Of a stretch of DNA of 17,389 nt, positions 6,989 to 12,763 are shown in pieces; position 1 is the stretch's first letter; every line of letters starts with the position of its first letter. The stretch is taken from contig CAJOLG010000039.1 in assembly GCA_905235315.1 (NCBI GenBank), forward strand, positions 1 through 17,389, read 5' to 3'. The DNA is from an uncultured Solobacterium sp. (GTDB lineage Bacteria; Bacillota_I; Bacilli_A; Erysipelotrichales; Erysipelotrichaceae). The notes beneath the pieces were generated by a model. The model was given only the letters and a program-made list of their open reading frames with translations. It made no database searches and was not told the origin of the DNA. Position numbers and translations under genes: made by a program.

Positions 6989-8112
6989 CAGTCACTGAGG
7001 TCGGAATCCAGCTGAATCGTGAAGGTATACTCCGGCCAGGCGGCTTTTACCTCATCTGCGATCGTTTTATAAAGAGCGGGGCGGTCAGACGCATAATCGA
7101 GCACGACATCAAAGGAGATCTGCTTTGCGGCTTCGTTGAGATAGAACCCGTGCATCTGAAGCACACCGTCATGGGAAACGACTTTATGGGTGATCTCCTC
7201 GCGCAGTTTTGCGGCTGCGTCTCCGGAAGTGTTGACCGAATAGACCGAGATGCCGCCGACAATAATGCGATGTTTGCGGAAGACATCATCCGCAATCCTG
7301 CGGTCCAGCTCATCGAGCTCCCGTGCGGTCATCGTATCCGGCACTTCTACATGTACGCTTGCGACCGTGGTGTCCGGGCCGTAGCTGTTGAGAATCAGGT
7401 CATACGCGCCGAATACCTCCGGCCGGTCGGCGATCGTCGCCTTGACGGCTTTGGACAGTTCGCTGTCCGGACGTCGGCCGAGAATGTCATCCAGGGTATC
7501 GCGGATCATTTCAATTCCGGACCGGATGATCATTACCGCGATCACCGCACCGACATATGCCTCGGGTTTCAGACCGGTAAAGATACTGATCAGCGCAGAG
7601 AGAATGACCGAGGCGGAGATCACCGCATCATTCAGGGCATCGGAACCGCTTGCGTTCAGGGAAGCGGAATTGACGGCTTTGCCGACGCGCTTCATATAGA
7701 GGCCGAGCAGAACCTTCGCCCCGGCGGCTGCCGCCAGGATCAGCAGGGAAACCGCGGTATATTCCGTCACCTCGGGATGAACGATCTTTTTCACCGATTC
7801 GATCAGCGAAGTGATGCCCGCATACAGGACGATGGCGGAGATGATCAGTGCACTCAGGTATTCGATCCGCCCGTATCCGAGCGGGTGTTCTTTATCCGGT
7901 TTCTTTCCCGCAAGCCGGGTCCCGATAATCGTGATCAGGGAAGAAAGTGCATCCGAGAGATTGTTTACCGCATCCAGGACAACCGCAATGGAATGGCTGA
8001 GCAGACCGATCACGGCTTTCAGAGCCGCAAGCAGGACATTGACACCGATTCCGACCATGCTTGCCCGGATGATCGTTCCCGACCGTTCGTTCAGATTTGA
8101 AACTTCACTCAT
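6988..8112 (-). CDS. Cation diffusion facilitator (CDF) family metal efflux transporter, possibly Mn2+
   Basis: A 374-residue protein with about six membrane helices in residues 12-205 and a long cytoplasmic C-terminal part. Signature segments: LDAVNNLSDALSS in TM2 (D47, N51, D54), DKEHPLGYGRIEYLSAL (74-90), and SDALNDAVISASV in TM5 (D158, D162). Zn-type CDFs carry His in TM5 (HxxxD); DxxxD there is associated with Mn-exporting members, so Mn2+ (or Fe2+) is a reasonable inference, not a proof. The soluble part is longer than usual and seems to hold two dimerisation-like alpha/beta units. The ATG overlaps the regulator's TGA (ATGA, 8109-8112) and GGGAGG lies 10 bases upstream, so it is the last gene of the gpx-ohrR operon. 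That puts a metal exporter under peroxide control. Confidence 0.9.
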   Translation of the reverse strand: MSEVSNLNERSGTIIRASMVGIGVNVLLAALKAVIGLLSHSIAVVLDAVNNLSDALSSLITIIGTRLAGKKPDKEHPLGYGRIEYLSALIISAIVLYAGITSLIESVKKIVHPEVTEYTAVSLLILAAAAGAKVLLGLYMKRVGKAVNSASLNASGSDALNDAVISASVILSALISIFTGLKPEAYVGAVIAVMIIRSGIEMIRDTLDDILGRRPDSELSKAVKATIADRPEVFGAYDLILNSYGPDTTVASVHVEVPDTMTARELDELDRRIADDVFRKHRIIVGGISVYSVNTSGDAAAKLREEITHKVVSHDGVLQMHGFYLNEAAKQISFDVVLDYASDRPALYKTIADEVKAAWPEYTFTIQLDSDLSD

Positions 8113-8543
8113 AAACCGGATGCCTCCCGTTTCAGCAGTTTATTCAGCAGAGTATATAGATCGGCCGCTTCCGTTTCACTGAGCGGAATGCAGGAGCCGA
8201 CGTTCATCGGGATCTCCGCGGCTTTTTCTTCCATTTCCCTGCCGCGCTCCGTGAGGGTGATCTTTACGACCCGCTCATCTTCCTGCGACCGTTTCCGGAT
8301 GATATACCCGTCTTTTTCCATCTTCTTCAGAAGCGGTGTCAGGGTTCCGCTGTCAAGGTAAAGCCGGCTGCACAGGTCTTTGACAGAGATATCATCGTTT
8401 TCCCACAGGACAAGAAACACAATGTACTGCGTATAGGTGATGCCGAGCGGCTTGAAATACGGTGTATACAGCCCGGTGACTTTTCTGGCAGCCGCATACA
8501 GCGGAAAGCAGAGCTGGTGATCCAGACGTAACTGCTGTTTCAT
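8109..8543 (-). CDS. ohrR: OhrR-type MarR-family peroxide-sensing repressor
   Basis: A 144-residue winged-helix protein. The N-terminal QLCFPLYAAARK has the OhrR reactive cysteine (C12). Counting from it, Y16, Y26 and Y37 fall at the same offsets as Y19, Y29 and Y40 around C15 in B. subtilis OhrR. LYLDSGTLTPLLKKMEKDGYIIRKRSQEDERVVKITLTERG (62-101) is the DNA-recognition helix and wing and is near the OhrR consensus. C118 near the C-terminus could act as a resolving cysteine as in two-Cys OhrR proteins, and C57 is also present. Its ATG shares one base with the gpx stop (TGATG) and GAGG lies about 9 bases upstream, so it is coupled to gpx. An OhrR-box palindrome over the operon promoter at 9110-9122 indicates autorepression relieved by organic hydroperoxide. 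Confidence 0.9.
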   Translation of the reverse strand: MKQQLRLDHQLCFPLYAAARKVTGLYTPYFKPLGITYTQYIVFLVLWENDDISVKDLCSRLYLDSGTLTPLLKKMEKDGYIIRKRSQEDERVVKITLTERGREMEEKAAEIPMNVGSCIPLSETEAADLYTLLNKLLKREASGL

Positions 8544-9085
8544 CAGAGCAGAGCCTCAACGAACGTCCGGAGTTCGCCCATATCTGCGACCGGCTCAAAT
8601 CGTGCGGCGACATTGCCTTCCCGGTCAACGACAAACTTTGTGAAATTCCATTTGATATCCGGGTTGTTTTTGTAGTTTTTGTCGATTTTTCCCAGCATCG
8701 CAGCCATTGCCATGGCCCTGACACCTTTGCCGAACCCCTTGAATCCCTGCTGGGATTTCAGATAGGTGTAAAGCGGAAGTTCATTCTCTCCGTTGACATC
8801 GGACTTTTTGTACTGCGGGAACTTCGTGTTGTAATGAAGGGTGCAGAATTCATGAATCTCCTCATCCGTGCCCGGTGTCTGGCCGGCGAACTGGTTGCAC
8901 GGGATGTCAATGATCTCAAGGCCTTTGTCGTGGAGGTCTTCATACATCGCCTCAAGCTCTTTATACTGCGGGGTAAATCCGCAGCCGGTCGCGGTATTGA
9001 CGATCACAAGTACGTTCCCCGCAAACGTGTTCAGCCCGACAGATTCTCCATCGGGTGTCGGAAGGGTGTAATCATAAATGCTCAT
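8543..9085 (-). CDS. Glutathione peroxidase-family thiol peroxidase
   Basis: A 180-residue protein, normal for non-selenium bacterial Gpx. C35 in NTATGCGFTPQ is the peroxidatic cysteine; PCNQFAGQTPG (62-72) supplies C63 and Q69; W146-N147 in KWNFTKFVVDREGNV complete the catalytic tetrad. C81 in EFCTLHYNTKFPQY sits where the resolving cysteine of thioredoxin-dependent Gpx is found, so the reductant is probably thioredoxin rather than glutathione. QTPG replaces the usual QEPG. Start: ATG at 9085 with AAAGGAG upstream; a longer open frame upstream runs through the promoter and is not used. It heads a three-gene overlapped operon with the OhrR-type repressor and CDF pump, and the promoter carries an OhrR box. 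OhrR normally governs Ohr peroxidases, so Gpx as the target is a variation. Confidence 0.94.
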   Translation of the reverse strand: MSIYDYTLPTPDGESVGLNTFAGNVLVIVNTATGCGFTPQYKELEAMYEDLHDKGLEIIDIPCNQFAGQTPGTDEEIHEFCTLHYNTKFPQYKKSDVNGENELPLYTYLKSQQGFKGFGKGVRAMAMAAMLGKIDKNYKNNPDIKWNFTKFVVDREGNVAARFEPVADMGELRTFVEALL

Positions 9086-9108
9086 ATCGGATTCTCCTTT
9101 ATATTTAT

Positions 9109-9123
9109 AACAATTAAATTGTA
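9109..9123. promoter_or_regulatory. OhrR-box operator
   Basis: ACAATT-A-AATTGT (9110-9122) is a perfect 6-bp inverted repeat with one central base. It closely matches the known OhrR operator TACAATT-N-AATTGTA; on the - strand only the last flanking base differs. It overlaps the -10 of the gpx promoter, the expected place for repression. Confidence 0.82.
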
Positions 9124-9145
9124 TCAAATATAAATATGCCGTCAA
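9118..9145 (-). promoter_or_regulatory. Promoter of the gpx-ohrR-CDF operon
   Basis: On the - strand, TTGACG (9145-9140, 5/6 match) and TACAAT (9123-9118, 5/6 match) are separated by 16 bases. The start of transcription would be near 9111, inside the OhrR box, with AAAGGAG and the ATG at 9085 downstream. Confidence 0.82.
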
Positions 9146-9198
9146 CTTCAGGCTGTTTTTTTGACAGAGGCAGGGGGGCAGGAACGGGATATTTTTTA

Positions 9199-9204
9199 TA
9201 TAAT
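9199..9204 (+). promoter_or_regulatory. Perfect -10 hexamer placed for a leaderless mRNA
   Basis: TATAAT ends exactly 6 bases before the ATG at 9211, so transcription should start at or next to the start codon. No Shine-Dalgarno is present in ACTGGT. There is no good -35 at 17 bases; TTGACA at 9161 is too far (32 bases). Confidence 0.55.
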
Positions 9205-9210
9205 ACTGGT

Positions 9211-9813
9211 ATGACAAAAATCTCAGTAAAGAAGTGGCTGTTCCTGCCGCTGCTGTGTCTCTGCGTCCTTGCCGCATCGTGCGGAAAAAAGAAGGGTGAG
9301 ACAGTCCCGCTGAGCGGGGAAGCGAGCGACATGAGCGAATATATTCTTCTCGCAGATCAGGAACATGTGTTCTACGATCTGGATGTTGAAACGATGGTAA
9401 ACGCAATGAAGGACAAAAAGACCTTTGCGGTTTATTTTGGCTACGCGGAATGCGAATGGTGTGCGGAGGCCGCCCCTGTGCTGAATCAGGCCGCCATCGA
9501 ATCCGGCATGGAAGTAGGATACGTGAATACCCGCAGTAATCCGCTGTGGGAGAAAAATACCGAGATCGATAATTATGACCTGCTGATTGAGAATGTCGGG
9601 GAATATCTGGAATACGATTCCGATGGGATCCGCCATCTTTACACACCCACCGTATTCTTTATCCGGGACGGGAAGGTCGTGGGATTCCACGAAGGAACGG
9701 TGCCGGATCATAATGCCCGCAACCGTCTGATGACGGAGGAAGAACGGGAAGAACTCCTGAATACCTATCGCCAGCTGTTCCGCCTTCTTTCGAATGACTC
9801 TGCCGCAGGCTGA
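9211..9813 (+). CDS. Thioredoxin-like lipoprotein
   Basis: A 200-residue protein. The ATG at 9211 begins a lipoprotein signal peptide (basic TKISVKK, hydrophobic WLFLPLLCLCVL, lipobox AASC with C24 as the lipidated residue). An earlier in-frame ATG at 9136 lies in the divergent promoter and would spoil the signal. The mature part has a thioredoxin fold pattern: strand TFAVYFGYAE, redox motif C81-E-W-C84, then helix, and the cis-Pro segment YTPTVFF (P146) followed by the strand IRDGKVVGFHEG. It should act as a thiol-disulfide oxidoreductase on the outer face of the membrane; partners are not known. It is transcribed divergently from the peroxide-stress operon and its start lies only 88 bases from the OhrR box, so shared regulation is possible. 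Confidence 0.85.
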   Translation: MTKISVKKWLFLPLLCLCVLAASCGKKKGETVPLSGEASDMSEYILLADQEHVFYDLDVETMVNAMKDKKTFAVYFGYAECEWCAEAAPVLNQAAIESGMEVGYVNTRSNPLWEKNTEIDNYDLLIENVGEYLEYDSDGIRHLYTPTVFFIRDGKVVGFHEGTVPDHNARNRLMTEEEREELLNTYRQLFRLLSNDSAAG

Positions 9814-9844
9814 AAGCCCGCCGGAGGTGTTTCCTGTCACAATG

Positions 9845-9870
9845 AAAAACAGCCTGCAGGCTGTTTTCTT
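9845..9870. terminator. Bidirectional terminator between convergent genes
   Basis: AAAACAGCC-TGCA-GGCTGTTTT (9846-9867) is a perfect 22-base palindrome with A5 before it and TTTTCTTTT across its end. It serves the lipoprotein gene on the + strand and the membrane-protein gene on the - strand. Confidence 0.88.
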
Positions 9871-9883
9871 TTCCTTTAAGCAC

Positions 9884-10651
9884 TCAGCGGTAGGAACTCT
9901 GTGAGATGTATTTGAGCGTCAGGCCGGGACGGCCGGTATCGGACTCCGGGGCGAATGTGAAATCAAGATAGATGTCCCGTGTATTGGGATACGAGAGATG
10001 GGAATTGGTGTAACTGTGGTAATAGTTGTTCTGTTCATCGTTGGAATAGAAGATCTTCATGCCGTCGGTCTCGACCCGGAAGTCGACCTCAATGCCGTCC
10101 TTTACAGGATCGATCTCTCCGGTTTTGACAAACTTCTCATCAAACTCGCGTACGGTATACGTGCCGCGGAAATACGGGGAATCATAATCCCAGTCGATAC
10201 TGCCGTCTTCCCGGTAGCGGGTGGTGTAGGCATAATCCATGGTCATATCGCCGTAGGCTTCCACGAAGGAATCCCAGCTGTCGCCGACGGAGATCCCGCG
10301 GGAGGTCTCGTAGCCGGAGTTGACGTCATACACACTGTAGCGGTTGAGATGAAAGGAGCGGACATTCTGGGTAGGCTCTTTCGTGTCGGAGTAATTCAGC
10401 ATATACTCTTCGACCGGAAGATATCCGTTCAATGTCCGGTGTTCCATGAACAGCGTGGTATCGTACCGGAGATACCGCCCTAAGAAAAGCGCAGCCGCAC
10501 AGCCGACAATGCCGAGAACGACCTGCCAGGGGCGCATCGGTTTGGCGGGCTTTTTTTTCGCTGCTTTGCGTGTTTTCCGGGAGGCAACCGTTTCTTCCTC
10601 TTCCTCAATCGGGTTAACCCGACTGGTTTCTGTCTGTGTTTGTACTGCCAT
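9884..10651 (-). CDS. Single-pass membrane protein of unknown function
   Basis: A 255-residue protein that I do not recognise. Residues 1-44 are cytoplasmic and charged (IEEEEETVASRKTRKAAKKKPAKPMRP). Residues about 44-62 form one membrane helix (VVLGIVGCAAALFLGRYL). The remaining 190 residues are outside and rich in Tyr, Asp and Ser (YSVYDVNSGYETSRGISVGDSWDSFVEAYGD, NDEQNNYYHSYTNS), with a beta-strand look. The VGDSWDSFVEAYGD segment resembles a motif common in Firmicutes exported proteins of unknown role. ATG at 10651 is chosen; another in-frame ATG lies at 10669. Neither has a Shine-Dalgarno at proper spacing, but TACAAT sits 6 bases before 10651, suggesting a leaderless mRNA. Confidence 0.8.
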   Translation of the reverse strand: MAVQTQTETSRVNPIEEEEETVASRKTRKAAKKKPAKPMRPWQVVLGIVGCAAALFLGRYLRYDTTLFMEHRTLNGYLPVEEYMLNYSDTKEPTQNVRSFHLNRYSVYDVNSGYETSRGISVGDSWDSFVEAYGDMTMDYAYTTRYREDGSIDWDYDSPYFRGTYTVREFDEKFVKTGEIDPVKDGIEVDFRVETDGMKIFYSNDEQNNYYHSYTNSHLSYPNTRDIYLDFTFAPESDTGRPGLTLKYISQSSYR

Positions 10652-10657
10652 AGCCCT

Positions 10658-10663
10658 ATTGTA
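10658..10663 (-). promoter_or_regulatory. -10 hexamer placed for a leaderless mRNA
   Basis: TACAAT (5/6) ends 6 bases before the ATG at 10651 on the - strand; the bases between are AGGGCT. A weak -35, TTCAGT (3/6), is 17 bases upstream. The geometry is the same as at 9199-9211. Confidence 0.5.
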
Positions 10664-10693
10664 ATGCATTCCTGTGATAAACTGAATCTGATT

Positions 10694-11335
10694 ATGAAAA
10701 CAATACAGACGGAAAACGGCCCGGATCTCGCGGTTGTGATCGGCGGCAGTGATGCCGAAACGCTTGCGATGCCCGGCCTCAGTATTCTGCTCTGCCCGGT
10801 AGAGGAGGCGTCCTGGAATAAGGATCTCAGCCCCTGGCCGGCGGAACCGGTATTCCGCGGCGCCCCGCCGTTTGCCGGAGGCGCGGACGCATACTTTGAA
10901 TCGCTTCTGCCGGTGATCCGCCCTGCGCTGGAAACCCACAGCGGAGCGCATTATCTCTGCGGCTATTCGCTGGCCGGACTGTTTGCGCTTTATACCTGCA
11001 CAAACTATGATTTGTTTGACGGCTGTGTTTCCGCTTCCGGATCACTCTGGTATCCGGGGTGGACGGAGTGGCTGAGCGATCATCCCGTGCAGTGCAGCCG
11101 GGTGTACCTTTCGCTCGGCGAACAGGAAAAACACACAAAACATGCATTAATGAAAACCGTTGAAGAGAGGACCCGGCAGAGCGAAGCGATGATCGGGAAG
11201 TATGCGGAAACGGTATTTGAACTCAATGAAGGCGGTCATTTTGCGGATGAAGATGCCCGGCTTGCCAAAGGGCTTGCCTGGCTCTGCCGCAGCCGCGGTT
11301 TCACTGAGATTACAGCACAGAATCAGGAGGGCTGA
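10694..11335 (+). CDS. Putative esterase, alpha/beta hydrolase
   Basis: A 213-residue protein from the ATG at 10694; an in-frame ATG at 10664 would add 10 unconvincing residues, and neither has a clear ribosome site, so the start is uncertain. The nucleophile elbow is C-G-Y-S92-L-A-G in HYLCGYSLAGLFALY (87-100), the catalytic histidine is H182 in NEGGHFADE, and the segment VYLSLGEQEKHTKHALM (138-153) matches the acidic-residue region of the Fes/YbbA-like esterase family (E143 or E145 as candidates). It has no signal peptide and should be cytoplasmic. Family members act on acyl esters or siderophore-type esters; the substrate is not visible here. It is only 2 bases from the EIIC gene and surely in its operon, so a sugar ester entering by that permease is an attractive but unproven substrate. 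Confidence 0.83.
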   Translation: MKTIQTENGPDLAVVIGGSDAETLAMPGLSILLCPVEEASWNKDLSPWPAEPVFRGAPPFAGGADAYFESLLPVIRPALETHSGAHYLCGYSLAGLFALYTCTNYDLFDGCVSASGSLWYPGWTEWLSDHPVQCSRVYLSLGEQEKHTKHALMKTVEERTRQSEAMIGKYAETVFELNEGGHFADEDARLAKGLAWLCRSRGFTEITAQNQEG

Positions 11336-11337
11336 CC

Positions 11338-12675
11338 ATGAACGGAAAAGAACTATTTGAAATATTCAGCAGTGCCGGTATTGAAGCGGCAGAGAAAACA
11401 CCTGCCGGTATTCTGATCCGCCGCAAAGGCGGCGAGGCTCCGGAAATCCCGGAAGATGAACGGATCGAACGTGTCGTGACAAGCGGCAATGAAACAGAAC
11501 TGATCCTGCGGGAAGGAGGAGACGAACTGCTGGCTGAACTGCAGGCATGCATGAAACAGCGGAAGAAGTTTACGCCGAAAGATATTCTTGACGCCGTCAT
11601 GGATGTGCTGAGCGGATCGCTTGTTCCGCTGCTTCCGATGTTAATGGCAGCGGCGATGTTCAAGACCGTCGCATCGATTCTCGGCCCCACGATGTTTAAT
11701 GTGCTGGCGGAAGACAGTGACCTGTACATCCTTCTTTCCTTTGTCGGCGATGCCGGCTTCTATTTTTTCCCGATTGCGGTGGGATATACCAGTTCAAAAG
11801 TCTTCGGTGTAACGCCGATCCTCGGAATGTTCCTCGGCGGGATTCTGATCCATCCGACCTTCGTTTCGATGGCTGCGGCAGGCACCCCGTTTTCGGTGTA
11901 CGGCATCCCCGCAAGAGCCCTGAATTATTCGTCTACGATCCTGCCGATCATCCTTTCAAACTGGGCAATGTCCTATGTGGAAAAACTGATGAACCGGGTG
12001 ATTCCCGAAGCGCTGCGCACGGTATTTGCGCCGTTTCTTACCATCGTGATCATCCTGCCGATAAGTCTGCTTGTGCTGGCACCGGCCGGATCGTTTATCG
12101 GAGAAGGGCTGTGCAATATTCTGGTATGGCTTGGCAATAAAGGCGGCATCGTGACCATCCTCACCATTGCGGTGCTTGCGGCGCTGTGGGAGTTTATTGT
12201 GATGGGCGGCCTGCACTGGCTGTTTATCTCGTCCGTCTTTGTGGTGCTGGCGCAGAACGGAGTGGAGACGATCATTACCCCGCAGTGCGCCGCATCCGCG
12301 TTTGCGGTCGGCGGTATGGCATTCGGGGCCTTTCTGCGGGCAAAGAAGAAAGACAACCGGTCTGCCGCGCTCAGCACATTTGTGGCACAGATCATCGGCG
12401 GTGTGACCGAGCCCGCCTTATACGGCGTCGGTTTCAAATACCGCAAACCGTTTATCGGTATGATGGTGGGAGCCTTTATGGGCGGCCTGTATGCCGGTAT
12501 CACACACCTGCAGGCATATAACTTCATACCGAGCGCAAGTTTTCTGTGCTTTCTGAACTATGCGGGCGGAACCACGGTCAACTTCATCAACGGAATCGTT
12601 TCCGGCATCATCGGATTCGCCGTTGCCTGTGCGGTGACCTGGATAATCGGCATCGATGAGAAACCGGCCGCCTGA
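11338..12675 (+). CDS. PTS EIIC permease, beta-glucoside (Glc superfamily) type, without a recognisable EIIB
   Basis: A 445-residue protein. ATG at 11338 has CAGGAGG 7 bases upstream and follows the esterase stop by 2 bases. Residues about 85-435 form the EIIC membrane domain with some ten hydrophobic segments; GGLHWLFIS (H in the substrate region) and IIGGVTEPALYGVGFKYRKPF are hallmark beta-glucoside EIIC motifs. The first 80 residues occupy the place of EIIB but lack the CxTRLR phosphorylation cysteine; the single Cys there (LQACMKQR) is out of context. No EIIA domain follows. Either it works with EIIB/EIIA supplied elsewhere or transports without phosphorylation. Substrate would be a hexose or glycoside by family; nothing in the sequence narrows it. 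Confidence 0.9.
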   Translation: MNGKELFEIFSSAGIEAAEKTPAGILIRRKGGEAPEIPEDERIERVVTSGNETELILREGGDELLAELQACMKQRKKFTPKDILDAVMDVLSGSLVPLLPMLMAAAMFKTVASILGPTMFNVLAEDSDLYILLSFVGDAGFYFFPIAVGYTSSKVFGVTPILGMFLGGILIHPTFVSMAAAGTPFSVYGIPARALNYSSTILPIILSNWAMSYVEKLMNRVIPEALRTVFAPFLTIVIILPISLLVLAPAGSFIGEGLCNILVWLGNKGGIVTILTIAVLAALWEFIVMGGLHWLFISSVFVVLAQNGVETIITPQCAASAFAVGGMAFGAFLRAKKKDNRSAALSTFVAQIIGGVTEPALYGVGFKYRKPFIGMMVGAFMGGLYAGITHLQAYNFIPSASFLCFLNYAGGTTVNFINGIVSGIIGFAVACAVTWIIGIDEKPAA

Positions 12676-12715
12676 GCAGCCGCGCATTCCTTTGTCACAG
12701 CGAAGATATGAAAAT

Positions 12716-12753
12716 AAAACCGCTTTGTCCGGTATCCCCGGCAAAGCGGTTTT
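12716..12753. terminator. Bidirectional terminator between EIIC and addA
   Basis: AAAACCGCTTTG and CAAAGCGGTTTT form a perfect 12-bp stem, and inside it CCGG-TATCC-CCGG can pair further. It stands between convergent genes and ends in T4 on the + strand and T4ATTTT on the - strand. Confidence 0.9.
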
Positions 12754-12763
12754 GATTGTTCGG

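Noticed and set aside
9161..9166. TTGACA as -35 of the lipoprotein gene
   Set aside because: It is 32 bases from the TATAAT at 9199, and no acceptable -10 lies 16-18 bases downstream.
8543..9646. Longer 367-codon version of the gpx frame
   Set aside because: The extension runs through the operator, promoter and the divergent lipoprotein gene; family length and the AAAGGAG site support the ATG at 9085.
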